Positions 24,720 to 35,110 of a DNA stretch of 64,000 bases are shown here, in pieces. Within the stretch, counting starts at the first letter, position 1, and every line of letters begins with the position of its first letter. Below the pieces are notes generated by a model. That model did no database searches and was not told where the DNA came from. It saw only the letters and a program-made list of their open reading frames with translations. The DNA lies in assembly GCF_037126465.1 (NCBI RefSeq), contig NC_088202.1, positions 80,456,160-80,520,159 on the forward strand, read 5' to 3'. This DNA is from Ornithodoros turicata (taxonomy: Eukaryota > Arthropoda > Arachnida > Ixodida > Argasidae). The position numbers were made by a program, and so were the translations under genes.

Positions 24720-25637
24720 GAGTTCGAGGTTACTCGTTACTGTAACTAAGTTCCTTTTTTTGGTAACTTGTAACTTAACTCGGTACTTTTGCGCCGTGGT
24801 AACGTTCAGAGGAACTCGTTCCTTTTTCAGGTAACTTTGCCAAAGTAACTTTTAGTACGTTAACTTCCAAGTTACTTTGAACTCGCTTTTCACTCACGTC
24901 CACATATTTTATTGCTTTCTGTCCGGTTCCTTCATGGCATTTTTTGCCATAAAACGTGATATTCAATCAATGGCAGTATTTTATTCAGGAAGTAAGAACC
25001 GCTGCCATTGAAATGAAGCTGAACCACTGTGCGCCCAAAGGAAGTAGTAAAATGCAAAGCGTTCGAATAGACCTCTACCAGAGAAACGTCATCATAACGT
25101 TGGTAGAGAGACTAAAACCGAAACAAATCGGAAGGAGAGGGCTGGGTTCCACGAACGGGCACTTGTTCGCTGCCTCCCATTGAAAGAAAAGCAGGATCGA
25201 GCGTCACGTCCCTTTATGGGACCACATTGTAATCCCCTCAGGACCGTGGCTTTCGGGCGCGACCTTGTTCACCTCTAGCTTCGAGCGTAGTTCAATTCTA
25301 CCAAATTTGTGTGGCTGCCGAACACTATGACGTCATTTGTTTACAAGCAGGGAGAGGTCTATTGTTGGACATAAACGAAAACGATCTCAGCGTGTTGCAC
25401 TCCTCCGCAGGTAACTCAAGGTCTAACTCAGCTGCTCACTCGCGCTGCGCCTGCGTAATGCTATTTTCCGAAGGAACTTGGAAGTAACTCGTTCTTTTAT
25501 TATTTTTTTTAGTAACTCAGTAACTGCGAGTTACATTTCAGGCTGAAGAACTTCGTTATTAACTTAGTTACGTTTTGCACACGGTAACTTAACTTGTAAC
25601 GAGTTCTTTTTGACGGGTAACTTCTCAATATATGCTC
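24720..25637. mobile_element. Non-autonomous element with GTTACTT arrays
   Basis: It is flanked by AGTGATCA (24712-24719) and CGTGATCA (25637-25644), direct repeats matching in 7 bp (GTGATCA). The first 170 bp are packed with GTTACTCGTTAC, GTAACTTGTAACTTAACT and AAGTAACTT, and the last 160 bp carry the inverse array (AGTAACTCAGTAACTGC, GGTAACTTAACTTGTAACG). The termini themselves are poorly matched, so the exact ends are uncertain by 1-2 bp. The layout is the same as in the other hAT-like elements here. A different element (25066-25363) is nested inside. Confidence 0.6.
25066..25363 (+). mobile_element. 298 bp element with AATAGACCTCT inverted termini, nested
   Basis: It starts AATAGACCTCTACC and ends GGGAGAGGTCTATT. 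A second full copy lies at 58449-58743 in opposite orientation with the same termini and clear similarity throughout (shared blocks include GGGTTCCACGAA, GGGCACTTGTTCGCTGCCT and TTTCGGGCGCGACCTTGTT). Two copies with identical ends in unrelated surroundings define a mobile unit. No target duplication was found at either site and no coding capacity is present, so the superfamily is unassigned. Confidence 0.7.
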
Positions 25638-25644
25638 GTGATCA

Positions 25645-26429
25645 TAGCTATCTCGCAACATATACAGCCACAACTTAGCAATTATTAGAACTTGCTTTCG
25701 GAAGGCGTGAAAGGGCTGCCTTTAGGTATGTTGCTGGATGGGATACGTTTCCTTACAGCTTTCGCTTTTGTTAGCACAGGTCCTCTCGTTCTCTAACATG
25801 CCCTTGTAGATTCTTTTCGCCTCAAGGAGGACCGCTGTGTTCGTGCTGTCATACTTGGCAGGGTACACCGCGAGCATAACGTTAACACGTCAATGTTGGC
25901 ATGTCAAGCTCAGCGAAAAAGCAAACACTATCAACAGTTCTCTTTTTCCTGTGTCAATAAGCGCCCCGGGTGCAATGCGCATGCGCATTTCGTTGAAATG
26001 GTATATTCAATAGTCCGTTCTGGAGCACACCTAGTATAAATTTAAAAGTTTTTTTTTTTTATTCCAAAATGAAGGACAGTACTTTGTGCTTTAGGATATT
26101 GCTTTGTGGTTAGACTCTGTACTCTCACTTTGAGACGCATTGTGCAGTGCTTTTGTTGGGAAACCATAAGCCGAATTAAAAAATGTCTGCAGAAGGCGTT
26201 CCTATCTGACCAAAGTAGTTATGCGGGTTTTCAAGGGAGGGAGCTAAAGGGGCGGAAAGAAATCCGCATTGGAAAATTTGTTTCCTAGGCTTTCTTGCAA
26301 AACACGGAAAACAGGACAGACACTCTTTGTACAAAAACTAGGAAGCGTCCACGTAATCCTCAACTCATTTCTCTGGCACAAAACAGCACGTTGCATTCCT
26401 CGTATCTACGCATTTCCTTGCCTACAGTT
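25645..26429. other. Stretch without a recognised gene
   Basis: A (T)n run at about 26049-26060 and short featureless frames. Nothing else was recognised. Confidence 0.45.
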
Positions 26430-26950
26430 TCACATTCTTGTTGTTGTTGTTGGTTGGTTGGTTAAATAACAAGGGGAGGTTGAATTCACGCAAGCGAATT
26501 CTGCTACCCCACAAAAAAAGAAACTGCACGATCGCACCACAGAAGGTGCGAGCGCACCGCAAAAGTTCCCCGGGGCGAGCGTCTCGACCGCGACCACGCA
26601 GGACCGAGCGTGCCGTTCACATCAAGGATCATAGTAATGTCCACGCACCGTCTACTATAGGGTTTCTAGTCCAGATTTCACAATGAAATTGACAAGAGCA
26701 TTGAAGGCCGCGTCCCATACGCCTAAGACTTTCTCTATGCTGAAGTCCCTGCTGTCGAGATGGCCAAGGGTCTGCCTCAAGATGCCTCTTTGTGCAGCAG
26801 GTTTTGGACAATGCATGATGATATGTTCAGTGTTTTCCACTGTCCCGCACAGTAAACAGTTGGGCGAGTCCCCCTTGCCCACTTTATGACATTCTTCTTT
26901 TTTCAGTATACATTTATTTGTGCAGTTCATAACTTGGTACGGAACAAACA
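26430..26950 (-). mobile_element. LINE 3' end with zinc-knuckle C-terminus
   Basis: The minus-strand frame 26930-26655 reads CTNKCILKKEECHKVG, then CLLCGTVENTEHIIMHCPK (a CxxC..H..C zinc motif), then a tail ending VNFIVKSGLETL and a stop. Zinc motif and terminal sequence match the C-terminus of LINE pol proteins also seen at 40395 and 42000. The frame stays open a few residues upstream of the methionine. The 3' untranslated part runs to an (AACC)n(AAC)n tail (plus-strand TTGTTG...GGTTGGTTGG at 26427-26465). It is 5' truncated. Confidence 0.75.
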
Positions 26951-27186
26951 GGCAAGCGGACCTTTCGTTAACGGATGTTTACCCATCCAGCCACCTGCCC
27001 ATCGATAAAATAAAGAGTGATCCGTGTCCGCCATTGGTTTCAGGTATTGTTTCTGGATGGTGAATCGGAAGACAAAATATTCTATATAAACCTAATGTTG
27101 TACATAACCTTTGTAACCTTAGGATTATCCTTCCGTCAATAGCCGTTGCACCCGTAACGGGACTCTTAGTCTGCTAGAGCACTTAC

Positions 27187-27555
27187 CGTAAACTGTCATG
27201 TCTTGATGACGCGTGTCTTGTCCAGCAAGTGACGTCACGACGCACGTATACTTCCCACTAAGTTCCATAGTGGGCCGCAGTATTCGAATAGCTCTATACT
27301 GAGAGTAGTCATCACGAGAGTTGACAGAGAAAGAGGGGTCCAGTCGTCCTTGTAGCACACCGAACGATTCCCGCGACTTCATTTCGGGGATCCACTGGTA
27401 AACTGGCTCGGCGCCATCATTGAAGTACCACTTCACCACTAGTTTGAGGTCGTTCTCGTTGTACACATACTCACAGTCCAGGACAACGGGCAGTTCGGTG
27501 CCGTTCCGCACCCACCGTGGAACGCTCAGTCTGCGGATCATCACAGCTGCACATC
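27187..27555 (-). CDS. Host exon: V-type immunoglobulin domain of a probable cell-surface or secreted protein
   Basis: The exon is 369 bp, phase 1 at both ends: acceptor TCTTTCTCTTCTGCAG just upstream of 27555, donor G|GTAAGT at 27187/27186. Its 122 complete codons form one Ig domain, with Cys27 and Cys104 for the disulfide, Trp42 in VVKWYF, and the SGKYTC motif before the second Cys. It also has RNGT (Asn17, possible glycosylation site) and a final strand DMTVY. Symmetric 1-1 exons are usual for Ig domains. The KWYF...VYQWIP spacing recalls arthropod beaten-path-like or CD80-like V-set proteins, but I cannot name the gene. Signal peptide, membrane anchor and other exons are not visible. It is the only convincing host coding sequence in the window. 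Confidence 0.8.
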
Positions 27556-27642
27556 CTGCAGAAGAGAAAGACGACAATGGTTTAACGACGGGTGCGTCAC
27601 CTGCAACTGCGTACATGATATGCGGTTGGTTAAGTGCATATA

Positions 27643-28285
27643 CAGGGTGTTTCACCTAAAGTGATAAATTCTAACTGGCAACGTACTCGCCGAAAGATCG
27701 TGGGACCTTCGGCAATTACCTTCTGGAAACTTTTGCCGCCGTTTAGGAAGGCTTTGGACAATTTTTAATTGAGGGAAATTTATTTTTTCTATTGAACCTT
27801 GAAAATTGCCAAGCGAACCTCACTTTTTTTTAACAGAAATATGAAGTCCTCCACGGAAAACCACTGGCCCAACAAAAACTATGCACAGTATCCCAACAGA
27901 AATAGTCGAAAAAAATTAGTAAAAATTCCGCTTTAGCCCCGCCTGCGTGATTGTCGCAAAGAAGGGCGCACGGAAGATGCAGGGAGAGGAGGAAATGTTC
28001 CCGCCTCTTGTTTTACCTTTCTTTCCCCCCGCTTTGACCCTGATGCTGGTGACAACCGCATTATCACAAATGAAACAAAAAGAGAACCGTCTTATCACAA
28101 AGAACGCAAATAAATGAAGGCGGGGACACTTTCTCCGCACGACGCACATTTCGCGAGCGCTTCTTAGCGAAAATCAAGCAGGCGGGGCTTAAGGGCCGTG
28201 ATTTTCTCTTTTTTTTTTTCAACTATTTCTGTTGCAATACTGTGCATAGTTTATGTTGGATCCGCGGTTATCATATTTCTTTAAA
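27643..28285. mobile_element. Foldback MITE with CAGGGTGTTTCACC end, right end lost
   Basis: The left terminus CAGGGTGTTTCACCTAAAG follows TA (27641-27642). About 27840-27990 is inverted at about 28130-28285: blocks AACTATGCACAGTAT, CAACAGAAATAG and GCCCCGCCTGCGTGATT recur on the opposite strand. The outer roughly 200 bp of the right arm, including the terminus, are missing. TA flank and terminus suggest a Tc1/mariner-type non-autonomous element. It lies in the intron immediately 5' (minus strand) of the Ig exon. A relative begins at 61421. Confidence 0.65.
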
Positions 28286-29435
28286 GCTCTGAAGGGCCCA
28301 AAGCCCTAAAGTTCTAATGAATGCATGTGTTCGTAATGTTTATTCAGTTTTCGGAAATCTTTTCACGGATTTTCAGCGGAATGCGTTCCACACTTAAAGT
28401 CCGCTGCTGAGGTAAAGTCACTGTGGGTGTCGTTGGGGTCAGTTGTCCCATATTTGGTGGGATAAGTTGTCGCGTACTTCAACTGGTAGAGCGACTGAGA
28501 GCGCAAACTATATCCTCGAGAAAGTGTTTCAGTAGCTTTCTTAGTACATCTTAGAGATCGTGTAATAATTTAGTGCCGCTTTTTACATTTACAACGCCGG
28601 TCTACAGCCAGTAATGCCTAGCTTGCAGTGTACCCGTGAATCCTGCACAGCTGGGACAGACGTGTACATTGTGTAAATGTAAGGCTTAAGATAATAGGTT
28701 CTTTTCTGCTCGTTTAGTTTGTTTTTCATATGCACTTCCAATGGGTATTCAATTCGGTACACCTTCACAATAAAGATTACGAAAAAATGCAGCTAAAGCA
28801 ACCTGCCCCAGCCCGTGTGACAACCTGCACCGCTACTGGTGCGTGTTGTCACACTTCGCGACCTCCGCGCAAATGTTTTCTTTATGCACTGTTTTTGAAG
28901 CCAACTTTAGTTTAATATGTGCGTTGTGTAACCAAAAGATCGCACTAAAATGCAGCTTTGGTTTCATCACCCTGACGAACGTACTTTCGTCACAGCAAAA
29001 TCAGAAGCAAAAACTGTGACAACTCTCCCAAGTCTCCCCTATTCTGAAGAGATCGATATGGAGTGTCTCTGCATAAAAGCGGAAGGACGTAGGTTCGAAT
29101 GCTAACACGCAAGTAATAATAAAAAAAAGTCTTCAAATCACGAAAACATTGGTAATTAATGTAAATAAGCAATGATTCAACAAGAATAAACAGCTGGATG
29201 ACCCGATGTTGGCCGAAGCGGGGGAAGAAACGTGGCTTAGCGTGTACGGTACGGCAAAGAAACGGGTCCGCCACTTGTAATCTTACAAGTGTAGCTTACG
29301 TCTTTTTAACCATGGGAAAATGCGTTGGGAATTTGGAGATGGATATGTGCGCTTGTGTGTATATAGCGGCCGTTGTGTTGTTCAGTCTCGTCCGTTGTTG
29401 TGTGCGTTCTACAGATTGATCAGCAATATACCAGT
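28286..29435. other. Stretch without a recognised gene
   Basis: Probable intron or intergenic sequence. Two faint tRNA-like bits (CAACTGGTAGAGCGACTGAG at about 28479; GGTTCGAATGC at about 29092) may be SINE relics. No coding motif was seen. Confidence 0.4.
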
Positions 29436-29723
29436 GGCACGGCCGAGTGCGTTAAGGCGTCCCGCTCGTTGGTGGTAGCCAAGGTCGTGCTTAAGACCGG
29501 AGGTGGTGGGTTCGAATCCTACCACCGGCTGTGCTGTTTGAGGTTTTCCCCGGGGTTTTCTGAAGACTTTCCAGGCGAATATTGGCACAGTTCCCCCTGA
29601 AGTTTGCCCAGGAGGCATACTAACCCCCCTGACCCCAACTCCTTCCTGCTGTCCTCTCTCCATCTGTCCACATCTATACGCCACTGATAGCCACAGCTGC
29701 TTCGCGGTGCTAACACGGAATTA
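29436..29723 (+). mobile_element. Ruka-like SINE, type A (Leu/Ser-tRNA-like) head
   Basis: The head begins GGCACGGCCGAGTGCGTTAA (A box of a class II tRNA type), continues GTTGGTGGTAGCCAAGGTCG, and has the B box GGTTCGAATCCTACC. The body is the same as in the copies at 8090, 44494 and 54857 and ends TTCGCGGTGCTAACACGGAA plus an A-rich tail. It is about 290 bp and nearly complete. Frames translated across it are artefacts. Target duplications were not evident. Confidence 0.9.
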
Positions 29724-30436
29724 AAACCAACAACAAAACACAGCAATGTAATCGTTTGGTGAAATAGCGTGTAGCTATGCATTCATTAATGTCTACCCAA
29801 CCAAGGGCGTAGGACAGCGTATTTGTTGTTTCGATTGGTTTCAGGAAGTTACGAGACGAGTCCCGATTTTCTTCTCATGTCAAAAACTTGGGCCACGGGG
29901 GAGGGGGAATCCAATCCGGTCGGAAGCTTTATGCCCGCCAGTCTAACGTATACATGTACATGTTGTTGGAGGAAAATTTAATATAACGTGGTAATGCATA
30001 CAAGTGTGAATACGACAATTAGTACAGCAAACAAACAGCAATACATACATACAGCAATACATACAGAAAACTCCACAACTACAAAGAACACAAGTCAGTA
30101 AGATCAGTCTATATACAGTTCATTACACGCAACATCTCGGCAAGCGACGTCCAACAACAAGTCAGCAGAATATTTACAACAAAACCTCTCACACAAAAGG
30201 AATAGAGAATGTACAGCAGCAAGGCATTGACCCAACAATGTGTAATAAAACCGCAACAGAACATGCAACAGCAAGCCTGAAAATATATACAGCGACACCA
30301 ACAAAAGGAAAGTACATTATGTACAACATTAAGGCATAAGCTAGCCCAAGTATGCGCAAAACCGCAACAGAAAGATCAGGTAATTACTACAAAATAAGGA
30401 TTATAAACAGCATCTTATGAATTACAATATGTACAG

Positions 30437-33400
30437 TTAAGGAGGAGCGCCTTCCACGATGACACATCCATCAACGACACGAACGCAGGGATGCGAACAC
30501 CACAGCCGCTCGAAGGTGGTCTTGCCCAACGCAAACAAGTCCCGCTGCAGGGTGTTGACGAGGTTAATGCGCAACCGGCGCAGTAACAAGAATAACGGCG
30601 TGCCACGTCGTCGGTTCGCTACAGCCTGACAGCGTGCCGCCCACAGTATATCCGCACCGCAGGCTGTCACAAAAACACTGAGTCGATGACCTGACCACCT
30701 GCGATCGAAGCTCACAGGGCAGGCGACGTTGGTGTGCCGCCGAACAAGTCCCCAAAAAATCCTTGCGGTGCGGCAACCATAGAGAACATGGCTGTTAGTT
30801 TCTGTGTTACCACAGTATGGGCAACTACCCTGGGACACAATGTTCCAAGCGGAGAGGTGGTCACGCGTTGGCTGAATCTCCCATGCGAAGGACCATAGGG
30901 TATCATACAGATGTCCAGGAAGCCATGAACGCATTGCCGAGGACCATGATATGGGCCTCGGCTGACGCACAGGCCTGCTCGCACCCGTTTCAAGTCCGTG
31001 TCGGATCGTTGCTTCAGCAAGTGCGCTAGGAGACGATGTCACAACGTGGTCGGGAAGAATTTGCGACAGCTTTCGATGATACGCTTGAACAGCGGCATAG
31101 AACCGTAGTGGGGACGCGGCTGCAGGTGCCAGCGGATTATATGCACGTGGCGCAAGATCCGCCACCAGTGGACCCATCCAGTATACGAGCAGCACCTGAG
31201 CTGGTGTCGACTCGCCGTTGAGTATACGTGATGTGGTCTTCAATGCGATGCCTCTATTCATGAGGCCGACGTCGGGTAGTGCAACTCCACCTTGAGACAT
31301 AGGAGGGGAAAGAAGGACACGTGCTACAGGCCTTCGACGTTTTCGCCAAAAGAAGGAGATGACAGCACTGTGAACTCGCGCTACAATGTGGTGCGGCACA
31401 ATTAGAACATGGCTCAGGTGCCACAGTCGCCCGCAGAACACACTGCGTACAATGCCCGCGTATGCCCGCTCTCGGTAGGATAGCTCGTGCGGATCTGCTG
31501 CTTCACACTTTGAACAGAGTTCTTGCAGTGCTACTGTCCAGTTGTCCTGTGTGGGACCGTTTTTATCAAATAAAACACCGAGGATCTTGACAGTTGCGCT
31601 GTACAGCAGCGTTGAGGGCCAATGAGAAACTCTGCTTCCAACACACATTAGTTTGGTCTTGCTGTAATTTAGCATTCCTCCTGATAACGAGGCATACTGG
31701 TCGTACACGCGGAAGGTCTGAACAACGGCCTCGGCATCTAGAGGGAAAACCGTAATGTCGTCCGCGTATGCCGCCACTTTCCATGTCCCAGATGTTGGAA
31801 GGGGTAAACCTTCAATGGAGACGTTGGTGTCGATATTCCATAAAAGAGGATCTATGGCTAAGACGAACAAAATGGGCGACAGGGTACAACCTTGACGGAC
31901 GCCTCTGCCTATTGGGAACTCCTGGGAGAAACGCCGTAGCAAGAAAAGACAGCTTCGATGATTACTATATAGTCTTCTGATGGTGTCGCATATCCACTCC
32001 GGGAATCCGTACAGTTGAAGTATAACGAAGAGGTAGTTGTGTTCAACTCGGTCAAACGCTTTGGCGTGATCCAATGACAATAGGCCTCCGCCCAGGTTAG
32101 AAGACATCACGTAGCGAAGAAGATCCCGTAGACCCGATAGCGTGTCATACATACTTCGACCAGGCACACTGCATGTCTGCGAAGGGTGGACAATTGTTGG
32201 GAGTACGCTCTGAACCCTTTGAGCTAGCGCTGACGTTAAGATTTTGTAGTCACAGTTCAAAAGGGTGATTGGGCGCCAATTTTCGGGATCAGCAGGATTC
32301 CCACTTTTCTTAGGTAGCACTACGATGTGTCCGAAGCCGAAAGAGTCCGGGAACGAACCTTCACTGATACACGCTTGCATGGCTTGAAAGAAAAATTCAC
32401 GAAGAACAGGCCAGAACGCCATATAAAAATCAGCAGGGAGACCGCCCGGGCTGGTTGCAGATGCAGCCCTATGTACCGCACCGTCAAGTTCCAATATAGT
32501 CAGTGGCCTGGCAATGGACATCTGATCCTCTTCCGATAGCACCGGCAATCCAGTTAGGAAGTCACTCCCTTGTGCATTGGGAACTGACGAACTGGTGTAC
32601 AGACCGCGGAAGAAGTCTTCGAAACCATGAACGACCTCATCCGGATTCTCCGTGGTAGAACCGTCAGAGCGGCGACAACTGTACGGTGGACATACGCTAT
32701 GTTGCGCATGGCGTGCATAATCAAGGTACCGTGCAACACCAGGACCTGCAAGGGCCTGCGCTCTTACGGAGTCTCTCCGTGCTGCACCCGAAGACGATCG
32801 AAGCAGGAGGCGGTATCGCTCTTGAAGTGATTCTAAGTACTCTTGCATTACCGGCGTTAGCGGTGTCCCCCGTCGCACAATTCTTATTTTCGCAGCAAGA
32901 CGTCGCAGCGCTGTACTCCGCTCACGAGCGCGCTGCCGACCCAGTGTCTGGAAAAGGTGACGTAACCAGACCTTGAAACTTTCCCATTCTTCCGGGGATG
33001 GAGCACGATCCCTTAAATACGTCTCAATTTGTCTTCTGGCTTCGCTCGAAACCTCATCGTCATGGAGTAGTGAGCGGTCAAGCCTCCAGCGCCTGGCCTG
33101 GCCAGTCAGAAAACGACTAACATCCAGTGACATTAGAACAGCGCTGTGATCGCTTACGTGAACAGCAAGCTGATCTATGGTGATCGTCCGGCATACAGAA
33201 ACTTGTGAGCGGAGGGGAGCAGGAACATAAAACCGGTCAAGGCGACTAGAAGAGCCCCCGCGAGACCAGGTAGCAGAAAAGAGATTGCCATGCAAGGCTG
33301 ACCAAGCGTCAATAAGGTTCCGTTGTGCAAGCAAACGCCGCAGTTCTCGCGCACTCCAGGTAGGTCTGCCGCGGCCAGGCCCACGCACATCACGGTCAGA

Positions 33401-33640
33401 ATCCAAGACACAGCTGAAATCTCCACACAGGATCACGTCAGACTGCAACATGAAGCTTCTTTGCAAATTGTAGAAAAAAACGTTGGTTTCGCTGGGTCTC
33501 GCCGGGGCATAAATGTTAATAAGCCGAAGTTTCCGATGCCCGGCAAAAAATTCGAAGCATATTACTCGGCCCTCAGTGTCGTTGCGCGCAAAACTCTCGG
33601 CTTCTTTCGGGAATGATTGCCTTGCTGTGTAGGTTCGCTG
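30437..33640 (-). CDS. LINE pol (ORF2-like): truncated endonuclease plus reverse transcriptase, L1/Tx1 clade
   Basis: About 1067 codons are open between a TGA at 33643-33641 and the stop at 30437; the first ATG within it is at 33466 (1009 residues). Endonuclease C-terminal motifs: LRLINIYAP (upstream of that ATG), ILCGDFSCVLDSDRD, LDRFYVP and SDHSAVL. RT motifs (residues counted from the ATG): LPKKSGNPADPENWRPIT, LSLDHAKAFDRVEH (about 467), GRGVRQGCTLSP (about 527), AAYADDITVF (catalytic YADD, about 567) and ILGVLFDKNG. A zinc motif CPYCGNTETNSHVLYGC lies near 881. Missing are the first roughly 90-100 endonuclease residues, including the early catalytic Asn and Glu motifs, so target nicking should fail while RT could be intact. 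The RT motif style points to the L1/Tx1 clade, not CR1. Confidence 0.88.
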   Translation of the reverse strand, partial: QRTYTARQSFPKEAESFARNDTEGRVICFEFFAGHRKLRLINIYAPARPSETNVFFYNLQRSFMLQSDVILCGDFSCVLDSDRDVRGPGRGRPTWSARELRRLLAQRNLIDAWSALHGNLFSATWSRGGSSSRLDRFYVPAPLRSQVSVCRTITIDQLAVHVSDHSAVLMSLDVSRFLTGQARRWRLDRSLLHDDEVSSEARRQIETYLRDRAPSPEEWESFKVWLRHLFQTLGRQRARERSTALRRLAAKIRIVRRGTPLTPVMQEYLESLQERYRLLLRSSSGAARRDSVRAQALAGPGVARYLDYARHAQHSVCPPYSCRRSDGSTTENPDEVVHGFEDFFRGLYTSSSVPNAQGSDFLTGLPVLSEEDQMSIARPLTILELDGAVHRAASATSPGGLPADFYMAFWPVLREFFFQAMQACISEGSFPDSFGFGHIVVLPKKSGNPADPENWRPITLLNCDYKILTSALAQRVQSVLPTIVHPSQTCSVPGRSMYDTLSGLRDLLRYVMSSNLGGGLLSLDHAKAFDRVEHNYLFVILQLYGFPEWICDTIRRLYSNHRSCLFLLRRFSQEFPIGRGVRQGCTLSPILFVLAIDPLLWNIDTNVSIEGLPLPTSGTWKVAAYADDITVFPLDAEAVVQTFRVYDQYASLSGGMLNYSKTKLMCVGSRVSHWPSTLLYSATVKILGVLFDKNGPTQDNWTVALQELCSKCEAADPHELSYRERAYAGIVRSVFCGRLWHLSHVLIVPHHIVARVHSAVISFFWRKRRRPVARVLLSPPMSQGGVALPDVGLMNRGIALKTTSRILNGESTPAQVLLVYWMGPLVADLAPRAYNPLAPAAASPLRFYAAVQAYHRKLSQILPDHVVTSSPSALAEATIRHGLETGASRPVRQPRPISWSSAMRSWLPGHLYDTLWSFAWEIQPTRDHLSAWNIVSQGSCPYCGNTETNSHVLYGCRTARIFWGLVRRHTNVACPVSFDRRWSGHRLSVFVTACGADILWAARCQAVANRRRGTPLFLLLRRLRINLVNTLQRDLFALGKTTFERLWCSHPCVRVVDGCVIVEGAPP

Positions 33641-33922
33641 TCACCCGAGGACGACTGGAAACAGTGCTTGCCAGTAGCCCCGGCAACCCCCTGTTCCGCT
33701 GCGGCCGCGCTAACGTCTTCCAAAGAGTACAATGAGGTTGTACTTGACGTAACAGAAGGAGATTTAGCGCTCTCCACCAGAGATCCACATGAAGAAGGGG
33801 ATTGGGGCCGCTTATTTGGGGCCACATGACGATCGTTGTTATCCACTTGCTGAAAGGTAACGGTAACTTGGCCTTCAGAAGGAACTTCAGAGGCCTCGCG
33901 TGTCATGTTGTTCTCCACCACC
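33562..33922 (-). CDS. Serine-rich frame upstream of the LINE pol, possible ORF1 C-terminal tail
   Basis: The frame is open from a stop near 33970 to 33562, with an in-frame ATG in a good context (ACCATGG) near 33922. It encodes about 120 residues rich in Ser, Thr and Ala, with KRPQSPSSCG and SRKKPR basic patches. It overlaps the start of the open pol frame by about 79 nt in another frame. Such low-complexity tails follow the zinc knuckles of LINE ORF1 proteins, but no knuckle is present. Its direct junction with mid-endonuclease sequence suggests that the ORF1-ORF2 boundary was deleted. Confidence 0.45.
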
Positions 33923-34294
33923 ATGGTAGAACTGTACATGGTACATGTACATATCAACTTTATCCACTACCGTCGTTTGGAGTCATCCCACTGCAAGGCG
34001 TCAGTCGCAGAGTGGGTTCGCCGTCCGTCGTTGAGGATGAGAAGCAACATGAGACGAGACGAAGTCTATCTTCCCCCAAAGAAGGAGAGTTTAATATTAA
34101 TGTCAAATTAGAGTAATATCAAACATGCTTTATCTCGCTAGGCCTATATTATGTGCTAGGCATCGCGCAGGACGGAAAACGAGGCTACACTTTTCACAAC
34201 GGTAAGAAATTTCAGGAGTACTTTCGCGTCTTTGATTACCAACATCTAGCTAAAAATATTGCTTTCTTGCTCTTAACCATCACTGTGGCTAATA

Positions 34295-35110
34295 CAGGGT
34301 GTCTCACCGAAAAAGGGCCAGGGGCTGAAGAAAAAATGGAGTGCTCTACACAAATGGAACCAACTGTACGTGCTTGGCAGTTGTGTGGTCTATCCAAAAA
34401 TATTTTGTTCATCACCCCTTGTGAATTAATTAGCGGTAATTAATTTTTAGTTAAGTTTTAATTAAGTTTTAGCGGTAAACTTTTTAATTATCGGTTTTAG
34501 CTCTCAGATGTCAATGAGGAAGTTGTAGTACATGTCGAAAAAGACACAACTGAAGTGGTTCGAGGTCGTTAGGGCTTGTGGTTTCGTTTTTTCCCGGGTT
34601 TAAAAGTTTGTTTCAGATGCCGGGCGGACCGCAGATCGCTGCCCACAATCTGGCACCCGCGCGCGACGATTCCAGCGCCCTCCGGCGTACATTGATAATG
34701 ATATTAGCGCTTGGAGACCAGCCTTGGGCCACGTCACACAAGAGGAAGATATTTCACCTGTTTCACGGCACACCTATCAGAGTGCACTTCAATCGCCGCG
34801 CGCGGGCGCCGAATTATGGTGAGCGCTCTGTGGCGCGCGGCTTCTGAAACCAATTTTTACACCCGGGAAAAAACGAAAGCAGAAGCCACAGCAACCTCGA
34901 ACCACTTCAGTTGCGTCTTTTTCGACATCTACTACAACTTATTAAAAGGTTAGAGAATTAATTACCGCTAATTAATTGACAAGTGGCGATGAAAAACATA
35001 TTTTGGATAGACCACACAACTGCCAAGCACGTACAGATGGTTCCATTTGTATAGAGCACTCCGTTTTTTTTTTTCTGTAGCCCCTGGCCCTTTTTCGGTG
35101 GGACACCCTG
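34295..35110. mobile_element. 816 bp full-length foldback element (mariner-like termini, TA flank)
   Basis: The left end CAGGGTGTCTCACCGAAAAA and right end (inverted) CAGGGTGTCCCACCGAAAAA are flanked by TA on both sides. The two halves are inverted copies of one another almost to the centre near 34705: shared blocks include GGCAGTTGTGTGGTCTATCC, TTAATTAGCGGTAATTAATT, CAACTGAAGTGGTTCGAGGT and TTTCGTTTTTTCCCGGG. The transcript would fold into a roughly 400 bp hairpin. There is no coding capacity. The termini resemble those at 27643 and 61421, but the arms differ. Confidence 0.85.

Larger units (their letters stand above)
29962..33941 (-). mobile_element. L1/Tx1-like LINE insertion, nearly 4 kb, probable target duplication
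   Basis: The unit is bounded by identical 11 bp TACATGTACAT repeats at 29951-29961 and 33942-33952, a plausible target-site duplication although the motif is itself palindromic. In minus-strand order it holds a serine-rich reading frame (ORF1 tail?), a long endonuclease/RT frame (33640-30437), and a 475 bp 3' untranslated region with reiterated TGTATGTATTGCTG-like units (about 30040-30070 on plus). There is no poly(A) tail. The long open frame indicates a recent insertion. Confidence 0.75.
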
